Shown: in pieces, positions 25,919 through 35,161 of the stretch
Numbering within the stretch: the stretch's first letter is position 1
Layout: the number at the start of each line of letters is the position of its first letter
Source: Bacillus sp. FJAT-49736
GTDB taxonomy: Bacteria; Bacillota; Bacilli; Bacillales; Bacillaceae_C
NCBI RefSeq assembly: GCF_018343615.1
Contig: NZ_JAGYPI010000001.1
Span: 2,052,193-2,116,192, forward strand
Direction: 5' to 3'
Length of the DNA stretch: 64,000 bases
The notes under the pieces: generated by a model
Database searches by the model: none
Seen by the model: the letters and a program-made list of their open reading frames with translations, nothing else
What the model was told of the DNA's origin: nothing
Translations under genes and position numbers: made by a program

Positions 25919-28549
25919 CTATTTTGCATCAAACCATGTCGCTCCATATGAATAATCCACCTTTAAGGGAACATTCAGCTTAAGTGCATTTTCCATGACT
26001 TCCGGCACAATTCTTTCCAGTACTTCTAGTTCCTCTTTCGGAGCTTCAAAAATTAATTCATCATGAACCTGTATTAATAGTTTTGCTTTTAAATTTTCCT
26101 TTTTTAATCTAGCAGCCATATCAATCATTGCTTTTTTGATAATATCTGCTGCACTCCCCTGAATCGGTGTATTCATCGCAGTACGTTCAGCAAAACTGCG
26201 AATGTTAAAATTTCTGCTTGTAATTTCAGGAATATAGCGTCTTCGATTCAATAATGTCGTTACAAATCCTTTTTGTTTTGCCTCTTGAACAATATCTTCC
26301 ATATAATGCTTTACACCTGGATAGCTTATGAAATAACGATCAATAAATTGACCTGCTTCTTTCCTAGTAATTCCAAGATTTTGAGAAAGACCATAGTCAC
26401 TTATACCATATACAATACCAAAATTAACCGCTTTTGCTTGTCTACGCATATCAGATGTTACTTCTTCTTCAGAAACATGGAAAACATCCATTGCTGTTTT
26501 GGTATGAATATCCATGTCTTCATTAAAGGCTTCGATCAGCTTTTCATCACCGGCAATATGTGCTAATACTCGCAATTCGACTTGGGAATAGTCTGCTGAA
26601 AAAATAAACCAGCCATCCTCCGATGGTACAAATGCTTGCCTGATTTTTCTTCCTTCCTCTAACCGAATTGGAATGTTTTGAAGGTTCGGGTCAATAGAAC
26701 TTAACCGTCCTGTTTGAGCCAATACCTGGTTAAAGCGAGTATGAACCTTTCCATTTTCATTAATAACCTTTAGCAACCCTTCAATATAGGTAGATTGCAG
26801 TTTCCCTAGCTGTCGATATCGTAGGATCTCCCTCACTATTTCATGGTCAGCTTCCAGCTTCTCTAATACATCTGCAGAAGTAGAATAACCCGTTTTCGTT
26901 TTTTTCAAAGGTGGCAATCCAAGCTTTTCAAATAAGATAACACCTAGTTGTTTCGGAGAATTGATGTTAAAATTTTCTCCAGCTAAATCATATATTTTAT
27001 TTTCAATTTCGTGGAGCTGCTTTGTTATATCTTTCCCCATTTCCATGAGACGCTCTTTGTCGACCTTAATTCCAGTAGCTTCCATTTTCGCTAAAATAAA
27101 TGAAAGTGGCAGTTCTAAATTCTCATAGAGGGACAACTGTTCGTTTTTTTCAAGTTGGTTCATGCATGGCTCTACTAATTCTGATATTCCTACACCTTTT
27201 CTGACTACATGCTCCGCCACAATCGCTTCTTCCGGGATTTTTCGCTTTGCACCTTTCCCATATACTTCTTCATCTGTCTGAACGTTTGTATATCCATGCA
27301 ATTTTGCAACAGATGTAAAATCATCGACATTTTCCGACGGATTCAAAAGATAGGAGACAATTAATAAATCAAATTGGATGCCTTTCAGGTCGATTCCATG
27401 CTTTTTTAAAGCTACAATGGATTGCTTTCCATCATATACATTTTTTATTTTAGTTTCGTCTTCTGCCCACTTTTTAAATATATTGGAGTGCAATGCTATA
27501 TCAGCAGGTATATAGTAGTTACCCTTTTCATTACTTAAGCCAAATCCTATAATGTCACCAGTATGATAGTTTTCTTCTATCATTTCTAAGTATAAGGAAT
27601 TTTCCGAGGCAAAAATATCCTCCGTGATGGAGTCTACCAGCTCAAACGGAGTTTCTTTCATTGGTTCTGATGGACTGCTTGTCTGTTCCACATCCATCTT
27701 CTCTAACAAGGAGTTAAAGCCCAATTCTTTAAATAATCCAATAAGCTTTTCATTCGAAGTCTGATTATATTCGGTATCCTCAATGGAAACCGTAACAGGT
27801 GCTTCTCTAAAAATCGTCGCAAGCTCCTTACTCATTATTGCCTGCTCTTTATTTTCTTCGAGCTTTTCTTTCAATTTATTTCCGCTTACTTTATCAATAG
27901 AATCGAGCAATTTTTCTAATGTTTCAAATTCCTTCAATAATTTTATGGCCGTTTTTTCGCCAACACCTGGAACTCCAGGGATATTATCGGATGTATCTCC
28001 CATTAAACCTTTCATATCGATAATCTGAATAGGGGTCAAACCGTATTTTTCTTTAATATGCTCTGGAGTGTACGCTTCAATGTCCGTAATTCCTTTTTTG
28101 GTAATACAAACCGTTGTATTATCGGAGCTTAATTGTGTTAAATCTTTATCGCCAGAAATCACCTTAACCTCAAAGCCATCATTTTCAGCTGTTTTAGATA
28201 AAGTACCGATGATATCATCTGCTTCATAATTATCTAATTCATATCTCTTAATCCCATATGCATCTAATAACTCACGTATAAACGGAAACTGTTCTGATAA
28301 CTCTGGCGGGGTTTTTTGGCGTGTTCCTTTATATTCTTTGAAGGTATTATGACGAAAGGTGGTTTTTCCCGCATCAAAAGCGACTAGCATATGGGTCGGC
28401 TTTTCCTCCTCTAATATCTTCATTAGCATAGTAGTAAACCCATATATAGCATTCGTATGTATTCCCTTATCATTATTTAGCAGCGGCAATGCAAAAAAAG
28501 CACGGTACGCAATACTATTTCCATCAATAAGAATTAATTTCTTATTCAA
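25919..28549 (-). CDS. polA: DNA polymerase I
   Basis: An 876-residue repair and Okazaki-fragment-maturation polymerase. The N-terminal 5'-3' exonuclease (about 1-290, with DNYEADDIIGTLS and GDTSDNIPGVPGVGEKTA) is followed by a 3'-5' exonuclease-like domain (about 300-470) that, as usual in Bacillus, lacks the expected catalytic acidic motifs. The polymerase domain has motif A (FSADYSQVELRVLAHI), motif B (RRQAKAVNFGIVYG) and motif C (VHDELIFE). The start is a TTG (28549) with GGAGG 7 bp upstream. Confidence 0.97.
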   Translation of the reverse strand: MNKKLILIDGNSIAYRAFFALPLLNNDKGIHTNAIYGFTTMLMKILEEEKPTHMLVAFDAGKTTFRHNTFKEYKGTRQKTPPELSEQFPFIRELLDAYGIKRYELDNYEADDIIGTLSKTAENDGFEVKVISGDKDLTQLSSDNTTVCITKKGITDIEAYTPEHIKEKYGLTPIQIIDMKGLMGDTSDNIPGVPGVGEKTAIKLLKEFETLEKLLDSIDKVSGNKLKEKLEENKEQAIMSKELATIFREAPVTVSIEDTEYNQTSNEKLIGLFKELGFNSLLEKMDVEQTSSPSEPMKETPFELVDSITEDIFASENSLYLEMIEENYHTGDIIGFGLSNEKGNYYIPADIALHSNIFKKWAEDETKIKNVYDGKQSIVALKKHGIDLKGIQFDLLIVSYLLNPSENVDDFTSVAKLHGYTNVQTDEEVYGKGAKRKIPEEAIVAEHVVRKGVGISELVEPCMNQLEKNEQLSLYENLELPLSFILAKMEATGIKVDKERLMEMGKDITKQLHEIENKIYDLAGENFNINSPKQLGVILFEKLGLPPLKKTKTGYSTSADVLEKLEADHEIVREILRYRQLGKLQSTYIEGLLKVINENGKVHTRFNQVLAQTGRLSSIDPNLQNIPIRLEEGRKIRQAFVPSEDGWFIFSADYSQVELRVLAHIAGDEKLIEAFNEDMDIHTKTAMDVFHVSEEEVTSDMRRQAKAVNFGIVYGISDYGLSQNLGITRKEAGQFIDRYFISYPGVKHYMEDIVQEAKQKGFVTTLLNRRRYIPEITSRNFNIRSFAERTAMNTPIQGSAADIIKKAMIDMAARLKKENLKAKLLIQVHDELIFEAPKEELEVLERIVPEVMENALKLNVPLKVDYSYGATWFDAK

Positions 28550-28640
28550 AATAATACCTCCTCAAAAAATACACTCTTTTCTTTTGTTTTTATTCTATCA
28601 TGGACAAGTGTAAAGCGAAAATCTTAGGAATAACAACCAT

Positions 28641-28667
28641 TAAAAAAGCCAGCGGAAGCGCTGACTG
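28641..28667 (-). terminator. Terminator after the MaoC-like gene
   Basis: GTCAGCG / CGCTGGC (one wobble) with a 4-nt loop and TTTTTT on the minus strand. Confidence 0.8.
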
Positions 28668-28689
28668 TATTTAAAGAAATAGTATTCCA

Positions 28690-29166
28690 TTAAAAATTAT
28701 CGAGGGCACTACCATTGAACATTTTCAGACGGTGAGGAGGGCAAACTGCTAGATCACCAGATATTACCTCCTCATCTTCTTCATTCCTAGCAGTAACTTG
28801 TATCGTTATCATATGTTGCTTGTGATTTACTTCAGTAATTTCAAAGATAAAATGAACGGTTGCATAATGATAGACAGGTTTCATAAACTTAATATTTTGA
28901 GCCATAATGTGGGAACCCGGTCCAGGTAAATATTTCGAAATAGCTGATGTAATAATGCCTGTTAACATTATGGATGGGACAATAGGCTTCTCAAAGGGGG
29001 TCTGTGATGCATAATCATGCTGTATATATAACGGGTTGGCATCATCTGTCAGTCCAAGATAAAGAAGCAGATCCTTATCCTCAATCTTTTCCGTTAAAGT
29101 TAATTTCTCCCCAACCGTAATTTCATCCAGTTTTCGTCCTTGTTTTCTTTTTTTTCCTAGTAACAT
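28690..29166 (-). CDS. MaoC-like hot-dog dehydratase family protein
   Basis: A 158-residue single hot-dog-fold protein. The hydratase-2 type motif is seen as GLTDDANPLYIQHDYASQTPF, where Asp and His occupy the usual catalytic positions, followed by IVPSIMLTGIITS. It should bind an acyl-CoA or acyl-ACP, but the substrate is unknown. The ATG at 29166 follows GGAGGT. In many Bacillaceae a gene of this type lies between phoP and mdh; here it is followed directly by polA, with phoPR absent. Confidence 0.8.
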   Translation of the reverse strand: MLLGKKRKQGRKLDEITVGEKLTLTEKIEDKDLLLYLGLTDDANPLYIQHDYASQTPFEKPIVPSIMLTGIITSAISKYLPGPGSHIMAQNIKFMKPVYHYATVHFIFEITEVNHKQHMITIQVTARNEEDEEVISGDLAVCPPHRLKMFNGSALDNF

Positions 29167-29280
29167 AATAGACCTCCAATGCTGTAAACGGTTACAAAAC
29201 ACGCATAAAAAATATCAAAAAAATCAATATTATCTGTATTCCTTTATCATATCATTATTATTTTTTCTTCTCAATAAAAA

Positions 29281-29310
29281 GAGGTCAAACCTGGGAGTTG
29301 GTTTGACCTC
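29281..29310 (-). terminator. Terminator of mdh
   Basis: GAGGTCAAAC / GTTTGACCTC with a 10-nt loop, followed by TTTTTATTG on the minus strand. Confidence 0.9.
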
Positions 29311-29328
29311 GAAATATAGATTTTTAAA

Positions 29329-30267
29329 TCACATTAAAACTTTCATAACATTACGCACAGACTCAGCTGATTTATCTAAGGCAGCCTTTTCTTCTGCTGT
29401 TAATTCCAATTCAATAACTTTTTCAATACCATCCGCGCCAAGAATAGTTGGCACTCCTAAATATATACCATCATATCCATATTCCCCCTCCAAATACGCG
29501 ATAGAAGGTAAGACACGGCGCTGGTCTTTTACAATTGCTTCCACCATTTCTACTAGTGAAGCCGCGGGGGCATAGTACGCACTGCCATTCCCTAATAGGT
29601 TAACGATTTCCCCGCCGCCTTTTCTAGTTCGCTCCACAATAGCATCAAGTCGATCCTTTGGAATTAATGTTTCTAAAGGAATTCCGCCCGCATATGAATA
29701 GCGAACTAATGGAACCATGTCATCTCCATGACCTCCTAGAACAAAACCGGTGACATCTTTAACAGATAAGTTAAGCTCTTGTGCAACAAATGTACGGAAA
29801 CGAGCAGTATCAAGGACACCTGATTGACCAATTACACGGTTTTTAGGGAAACCAGATTCTTTAAATACCGAATATGTCATGGCATCTACAGGATTTGTTA
29901 AGACAATGATGTAGCAGTTTGGAGAATTTTTTACAACCTCTTGTGTTACACTCTTCATTACTTTTTGATTGGTTTGAACTAAGTCGTCGCGACTCATACC
30001 TGGTTTACGAGCTATACCCGCTGTAATAACAACTACATCCGAATCTTTAGTATCTTCATAATTGGAAGTACCGATGATATTTGCATCGAAGCCTTGAACA
30101 GGGCTTGCTTCCAACATATCCAATGCTTTTCCTTTTGTTGGATTTTCTGCTTGAGGGATATCTACTAAAACGATATCGCCGAGCTCTTTTTGTGCTAATA
30201 AGAATGCTGTTGTAGCTCCAGTAAAACCTGCACCAATTACGGAAATCTTTTTTCTTTTCATTGTCAT
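29329..30267 (-). CDS. mdh: Malate dehydrogenase
   Basis: A 312-residue LDH-like (type 3) malate dehydrogenase of the TCA cycle. The NAD site [10 protein letters not shown] is followed by an acidic residue at the end of beta-2 (LVDIPQ), and the catalytic His lies in [12 protein letters not shown] near 180. The ATG at 30267 has AAGGAG 9 bp upstream; the next ATG (30261) is too far from it. It forms the citZ-icd-mdh block known in Bacillus, but here the gap to icd is nearly 500 bp and full of repeats. Confidence 0.96.
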   Translation of the reverse strand: MTMKRKKISVIGAGFTGATTAFLLAQKELGDIVLVDIPQAENPTKGKALDMLEASPVQGFDANIIGTSNYEDTKDSDVVVITAGIARKPGMSRDDLVQTNQKVMKSVTQEVVKNSPNCYIIVLTNPVDAMTYSVFKESGFPKNRVIGQSGVLDTARFRTFVAQELNLSVKDVTGFVLGGHGDDMVPLVRYSYAGGIPLETLIPKDRLDAIVERTRKGGGEIVNLLGNGSAYYAPAASLVEMVEAIVKDQRRVLPSIAYLEGEYGYDGIYLGVPTILGADGIEKVIELELTAEEKAALDKSAESVRNVMKVLM

Positions 30268-30295
30268 TTTACAAATCTCCTTTATGTGCGTAATA

Positions 30296-30445
30296 AGGAA
30301 TGCGACAAGCGCCTTGCTCACCTCGGAGTACGGATGAGTAAAAATTGAAATCAGTGACGAAAGATTTAAGAAACACGGCTAGGGACGATCCGATGCCTCT
30401 TATCGTAGAGAGAGGACTTAGGCTTCCGCTAGTCGATAAGAACCA
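30296..30445 (+). repeat. Dispersed intergenic repeat family 2, copy 1
   Basis: It begins GACAAGCGCCTTGCTCA, continues GTACGGATGAGTAAAAATTG, and then GGCTAGGGACGATCCGATGCC and CTAGTCGATAAG. The same ordered blocks occur at 34908-35075 and, inverted, at 48478-48625. No credible gene is present. Confidence 0.6.
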
Positions 30446-30458
30446 AGGGAATTTTTGA

Positions 30459-30589
30459 AGTTCCAATTTCACTTGGTGAAATTATCAGTTCCAATTTCAC
30501 TTGGTGAAATTATCAGTTCCAATTTCACTTGGTGAAATTATCAGTTCCAATTTCACTTGGTGAAATTATCAGTTCCAATTTCACTTGGT
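30459..30589. repeat. 28-bp tandem repeat, 4.7 copies, each with an internal hairpin
   Basis: Four identical 28-bp units start at 30459, 30487, 30515 and 30543, with a 19-bp partial unit at 30571-30589. Each full unit contains AATTTCACTTGGTGAAATT, an 8-bp-arm inverted repeat, and also an alternative CCAA...TTGG pairing. It lies in the mdh-icd gap. Confidence 0.95.
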
Positions 30590-30658
30590 ACTAGACAGTG
30601 ACAAAACTTAATCAGTATATATATGAAAATAATTTCTTCTTTCTTATAAATAGGAAAA

Positions 30659-30691
30659 GCCGGCTAGAGGAATTCGTCCCTACCAGCCGGC
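30659..30691 (-). terminator. Terminator of icd
   Basis: GCCGGCT / AGCCGGC followed by TTTTCC on the minus strand, 49 bp past the icd stop. It would separate icd from mdh transcription. Confidence 0.75.
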
Positions 30692-30739
30692 AATTTCTTT
30701 GTTGCCTGTGATCAGGCCGAACAATATTTGACTACTTAA

Positions 30740-32011
30740 TTAGTCCATGTTTTTAATTAATTCTGTTCCGAACTCAGAACATTTAACTTCTTTTGCACCT
30801 TCCATTAGACGGGCAAAGTCATATGTTACAACCTTTGAAGCAATTGTTTTTTCCATAGAATTAGTAATTAGGTTAGCCGCTTCCGTCCATCCTAAATGTT
30901 CAAGTAAAAGAACACCAGAAAGAATTACAGAAGATGGGTTTACCTTATCTAGTCCAGCATATTTAGGTGCTGTTCCATGAGTTGCTTCAAAAATTGCATG
31001 TCCTGTTTCGTAGTTAATGTTCGCACCAGGAGCAATACCGATACCACCAACTTGTGCAGCAAGTGCATCAGAAATATAGTCACCATTAAGGTTCATTGTT
31101 GCAACGACATCAAATTCACGAGGACGAGTTAAAATTTGTTGTAGGAATATATCTGCAATAGAATCCTTTACAAGGATTTTTCCAGCTGCCAATGCATCAT
31201 CTTGTGCTTTGTTTGCAGCATCTGTACCTTGCTCTTCTTTGATTCGATCATATTGTGCCCATGTAAATACTTTATCACCGAATTCTTTTTCTGCTAATTC
31301 ATAGCCCCAGTTTTTGAACGCACCTTCAGTAAATTTCATGATATTACCTTTATGTACGAGTGTTAAAGACTTGCGGCCTTCTTTAATCGCATAATTGATA
31401 GCAGCACGTACAAGGCGTTCTGTACCTTCTTTAGAAACAGGCTTAATTCCGATACCAGAAGTTTCAGGGAAACGGATTTTCTTAACTCCCATTTCATTTT
31501 GTAAGAATTCAATTACTTTTTTCACTTCGGCTGAGCCTTCTTGGTATTCAATACCTGCATAGATATCTTCTGTATTTTCACGGAAAATTACCATGTCCGT
31601 ATCTTCAGGACGTTTTACCGGAGAAGGAACACCTTCGAAATAACGTACTGGACGTAAACATACAAAAAGATCTAATTCTTGGCGTAATGCTACGTTTAAA
31701 GAACGAATACCGCCACCAACTGGTGTAGTCAATGGACCTTTAATAGCGATTAAATATTCGTTAATAGTATCAAGTGTTTCAGATGGTAACCATTCACCAG
31801 TTTGGTTGAATGCTTTTTCCCCAGCAAGTACTTCTTTCCATACAATTTTGCGTTCGCCTTTATACGCTTTTTCAACTGCAGCATCTAGAACTCTTTGTGA
31901 TGCTGCCCAAATATCAGGACCGGTACCGTCTCCTTCGATAAATGGGATAATTGGATTATTAGGTGTTTTTAGAACACCATTTTCTACTGTGATTTTTTCA
32001 CCTTGTGACAT
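30740..32011 (-). CDS. icd: Isocitrate dehydrogenase (NADP)
   Basis: A 423-residue homodimeric enzyme converting isocitrate to 2-oxoglutarate. Recognisable parts are the start [23 protein letters not shown], the substrate Ser loop in [26 protein letters not shown] and the NADP-binding [16 protein letters not shown] site lies before the ATG. It is the middle gene of citZ-icd-mdh. A perfect 9-bp inverted repeat lies just upstream of its start. Confidence 0.97.
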   Translation of the reverse strand: MSQGEKITVENGVLKTPNNPIIPFIEGDGTGPDIWAASQRVLDAAVEKAYKGERKIVWKEVLAGEKAFNQTGEWLPSETLDTINEYLIAIKGPLTTPVGGGIRSLNVALRQELDLFVCLRPVRYFEGVPSPVKRPEDTDMVIFRENTEDIYAGIEYQEGSAEVKKVIEFLQNEMGVKKIRFPETSGIGIKPVSKEGTERLVRAAINYAIKEGRKSLTLVHKGNIMKFTEGAFKNWGYELAEKEFGDKVFTWAQYDRIKEEQGTDAANKAQDDALAAGKILVKDSIADIFLQQILTRPREFDVVATMNLNGDYISDALAAQVGGIGIAPGANINYETGHAIFEATHGTAPKYAGLDKVNPSSVILSGVLLLEHLGWTEAANLITNSMEKTIASKVVTYDFARLMEGAKEVKCSEFGTELIKNMD

Positions 32012-32038
32012 GTCTTTCCCTCCAATTCAGTATCAAAG

Positions 32039-32062
32039 GTTAGAAGTCATTGCTTCTAACCC
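32039..32062. repeat. Perfect hairpin in the citZ-icd gap
   Basis: GGTTAGAAG / CTTCTAACC with a 6-nt loop, ending 28 bp upstream of the icd start. There is no long T-run on the minus strand (TTTGATAC), so it may be an mRNA processing or stabilising structure rather than a terminator. Confidence 0.7.
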
Positions 32063-32274
32063 ATTATCTCCAATGTTTATTACACCAATTTTTCATCTAT
32101 TTGTAAATAAAAATGGCTCTTTTCTTGAACTTCCTTTCCTTATTTATCGAAAGGTCAGGCAAACTTTCTTTTACAACTTTTGAAAGGAAAAATGCCTCTG
32201 AACTAAACCATTATAAAGATTTAGAGAAAAGTTGGAAAAGCGATAAATTTTCGTAACAGCCAGATTTAATTTTG

Positions 32275-33390
32275 TTAACGATTTTCAATTGGTACGTAAG
32301 TTTGCATACCAGGACCGGTATACTCTGCGCGTGGGCGAATTAAGCGGTTATTAGAATATTGCTCTAAAATATGTGCTAGCCAACCGGATACACGACTTAC
32401 AGCAAAGATAGGAGTGAATAAGTCATGATCAATTCCTAGACTGTGATAAACGGACGCAGAATAGAAATCAACATTTGGCGGTAAGTGTTTTTCAGATGTA
32501 ACGATGTCTTCAATTTTAGTAGACATTTCATAATATTGTGGTTCGCCTGTAAGTTTGGTTAATTTTTCTGACATTGCTTTTAAATGCTTAGCGCGTGGAT
32601 CTCCTTGACGATATACACGATGTCCGAAGCCCATGATTTTTTCTTTATTCGCAAGTTTTCCATGGATATAGGAATCTACGTTATCAACGGAACCAATTTC
32701 AGTAAGCATCTTCATTACTTGCTCATTTGCTCCACCATGTAAAGGCCCTTTTAACGCACCGATTGCTGCCGTTACACCAGAGTATACATCAGATAATGTT
32801 GCCACACATACGCGTGCAGTAAATGTAGAAGCATTTAATTCATGGTCAGCATGCAATACAAGTGCTTTATTAAAAGCTTCGATAGCAATTTCTTCTGGCT
32901 CGTTGCCTGTTAACATATAAAGGAAATTTGCAGCGAATCCTAAGTCTTTACGAGGAGATACTGGCTCTAATCCTTTTCGTACGCGGGCAAAAGCTGCAAC
33001 CAATGCTGGCATTTTAGCTTGGAGGCGAATCGCTTTACGATAGTTTGAAGCCTCTTCCATCACATCTGCCTCTTCATCATACAGTCCTAGAGATGATACA
33101 GCTGTTCTTAATGCTGCCATTGGATGTACAGATTGAATAGGATATGTTTTAAAACTTGCCAATACTTCTTGAGGAAGTTCCATGTTATCAGCTAGTTGTT
33201 GTTTCAATTCAGCTAATTCAGCTTTGTTTGGCAGCTTAAGATGCCACAATAAATAAATTACTTCTTCAAAGCTTGCATTTTCAGCAAGGTCATCGATGTT
33301 ATATCCAACATAAGTTAGTGTGTCATCGATAATTGAGCTGATAGATGATGTTGTTGCAACAACACCTTCAAGTCCACGGGTAGTTGTCAT
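32275..33390 (-). CDS. citZ: Citrate synthase
   Basis: A 371-residue citrate synthase condensing oxaloacetate and acetyl-CoA. The active-site histidines are in LHADHELNAS (near 185) and GFGHRVYR (near 236), with the catalytic Asp in NVDFYSA (near 287). AAGGAGAG precedes the ATG. It is the first gene of the citZ-icd-mdh cluster and carries its own promoter at about 33525. Confidence 0.97.
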   Translation of the reverse strand: MTTTRGLEGVVATTSSISSIIDDTLTYVGYNIDDLAENASFEEVIYLLWHLKLPNKAELAELKQQLADNMELPQEVLASFKTYPIQSVHPMAALRTAVSSLGLYDEEADVMEEASNYRKAIRLQAKMPALVAAFARVRKGLEPVSPRKDLGFAANFLYMLTGNEPEEIAIEAFNKALVLHADHELNASTFTARVCVATLSDVYSGVTAAIGALKGPLHGGANEQVMKMLTEIGSVDNVDSYIHGKLANKEKIMGFGHRVYRQGDPRAKHLKAMSEKLTKLTGEPQYYEMSTKIEDIVTSEKHLPPNVDFYSASVYHSLGIDHDLFTPIFAVSRVSGWLAHILEQYSNNRLIRPRAEYTGPGMQTYVPIENR

Positions 33391-33527
33391 GACTTTCTCT
33401 CCTTTTACAGATATTCTTTCCCAATATATTTGAGCAATAAATAGAAAATAAAGTAAATATTGTGCCGAATATCGGCCACTAAGCTTTCGCCTGTATGTAA
33501 TAGATGCACGCGGTCACATACCTATTA

Positions 33528-33560
33528 TAATATAATATCGAAACTTGTCTATTTTTTTTA
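33528..33560 (-). promoter_or_regulatory. Predicted citZ promoter and leader
   Basis: On the minus strand TAGACA and TATAAT are 16 bp apart within 33528-33555. The leader to citZ (about 130 nt) contains a GTGGCCGA / TCGGCAC hairpin at 33461-33478. ATAA/TTAT dyads further upstream could be CcpC-type sites, but I cannot assign them confidently. Confidence 0.5.
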
Positions 33561-33767
33561 GCTCAAACTTATTTGTTCACTCCTTTATTATAAACAATTA
33601 TCTGATTTTTGTGAATGAAAATGGATACAATTTGGCAATGAATGTTTTTTTAGAAAAATAAGATTCCATCTTAAAGTAATAATTTTTTATACATTTCTAT
33701 ATATCTCTTTTTTTTGCTCTTTCTGCCATGTAAAATAATAGTAATACATAACTGGGAGGGGCTAAGC

Positions 33768-34898
33768 TTGAATCCTGAATATATATACAGAACAATACGA
33801 TTTTTAATTGTTATAGGAATAGTAATTGGAGCTCTCATTGCCTTCGTTTTTATTTCGAAAGTTACATATCCATTTCTAATTGGCCTTGTTATCGCTCTTT
33901 TCATCAATCCACTAGTTAATTTCCTTGAGAAAAGACTCAAGCTTCCTAGATCAATCGCAGTTATTATATCCATTTTATTAATAATTAGTGTATTTATCGG
34001 TTTAATCACTTTATTAATTACCGAAATTGTTGCTGGGGCAAATTATTTAGCAGATGTTTTGCCTGATCATGTACAAACATTAGTCAATTATATTGAAAAT
34101 TTTATTGCTTCCCAGGTAATCCCTCTATATGACCAAGCCACAAGCTTGTTCAAAAGTCTTAATGCGGGACAACAGGATACTATTATGCATAATATTCAAT
34201 CCGCTGGCCAAAAAATCGCTTCCAATGCAGGTGACTTTTTGCAAAACTTTTTCCAAAGATTGCCTAGTATTATTTCTTGGATTCCTAATGCGGCAACTGT
34301 TTTGATTTTTTCCCTTCTAGCAACCTTTTTTATAAGTAAGGATTGGGAACGTTTATCGAAAATCGGCGGAAAATTTATACCTGAAAAAGCACGAAAAAGT
34401 GGAAAAACGGTCTTTAGTGATTTAAAGAAAGCACTTATCGGTTTTATCAGAGCACAGCTTACCTTAATTTCCATTACCTTGGTAATTGTTTTGATTGGAC
34501 TTTTGATATTGAGGGTTGATTACGCTATCACCATTGCATTAGTTAGTGGAATTGTTGATTTATTGCCGTATTTAGGTACTGGTGTGGTATTCATTCCTTG
34601 GATTATTTATGAGGCTATTACTGGAAATGTATATCTTGCCGTCGGTCTTGGAGTTCTGTATACAGTGGTAATTGTACAAAGACAATTTATGGAGCCTAAG
34701 ATACTTTCCTCTAGTATCGGATTGAATCCCTTGGCAACATTAATTGCTTTATTTGTGGGTTTTAAATTAGTTGGTTTTTTAGGTTTAATTCTAGGACCAG
34801 TTACATTGGTGATCATCACTACACTTAACAAAGCAAATGTTTTCCGCGATATATGGAATTTTATTATGGGTAAGCCAAACATCAATATAAAAGAATAA
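33768..34898 (+). CDS. ytvI: Sporulation integral membrane protein YtvI (AI-2E transporter family)
   Basis: A 376-residue member of the AI-2E exporter-like (PF01594) family with about eight membrane segments and a long extracytoplasmic loop (about 85-180). The family C-terminal signature is seen as DLLPYLGTGVVFIPWIIY and MEPKILSSSIGLNPLATLIALFVGFKL. YtvI is annotated as sporulation-linked; its cargo is unknown. The TTG at 33768 is chosen because GGGAGGGGC lies 5 bp upstream; an ATG at 33728 or 33714 has no site. It runs opposite to pyk and citZ. The fxsA and ytwI genes that flank it in B. subtilis are absent. Confidence 0.88.
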   Translation: MNPEYIYRTIRFLIVIGIVIGALIAFVFISKVTYPFLIGLVIALFINPLVNFLEKRLKLPRSIAVIISILLIISVFIGLITLLITEIVAGANYLADVLPDHVQTLVNYIENFIASQVIPLYDQATSLFKSLNAGQQDTIMHNIQSAGQKIASNAGDFLQNFFQRLPSIISWIPNAATVLIFSLLATFFISKDWERLSKIGGKFIPEKARKSGKTVFSDLKKALIGFIRAQLTLISITLVIVLIGLLILRVDYAITIALVSGIVDLLPYLGTGVVFIPWIIYEAITGNVYLAVGLGVLYTVVIVQRQFMEPKILSSSIGLNPLATLIALFVGFKLVGFLGLILGPVTLVIITTLNKANVFRDIWNFIMGKPNINIKE

Positions 34899-34907
34899 GA
34901 AAAGCTC

Positions 34908-35075
34908 GTGGCACCTTGCTCATCGTGTATGGATGAGTGTAATTTTGCAGTTCCATTTCATTTGGAGTCTTCGGACGCAAGATTTTGGAAACAAGACGAG
35001 GAACAGGTCGATGCCCCCTTATCCTAGAAAGAAGACATAAAAATCCGTTAGCCGAGATCTGATAGCACTAGATAA
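34908..35075 (+). repeat. Dispersed intergenic repeat family 2, copy 2
   Basis: Ordered blocks shared with the copies at 30296 and 48478: CTCGTGGCACCTTGCTCATCG, TATGGATGAGTGTAATTT, ACGAGGAACAGGTCGATGCC. It also holds AGTTCCATTTCATTTGG (34949-34965), which resembles the core of the 28-bp tandem unit at 30459. Confidence 0.6.
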
Positions 35076-35126
35076 AAAAATATGTTTCATAATATAATAA
35101 ATGAATTACCTTTTCTATCTAATAAA

Positions 35127-35154
35127 AAAACCAAGGGGAAATTCCCTTGGTTTT
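35127..35154 (-). terminator. Terminator of pyk
   Basis: AAAACCAAGGG / CCCTTGGTTTT, followed by TTTATTAG on the minus strand; 8 bp past the pyk stop. Confidence 0.88.
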
Positions 35155-35161
35155 CTCTATA

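Noticed and set aside
30269-30472. 67-codon minus-strand ORF upstream of mdh
   Set aside because: It lies inside a dispersed repeat and the leader of mdh, has no ribosome site and only overlaps repeat sequence.
30459-30589. CRISPR array
   Set aside because: The 28-bp units are directly adjacent with no unique spacers and no cas genes nearby; it is a simple tandem repeat.
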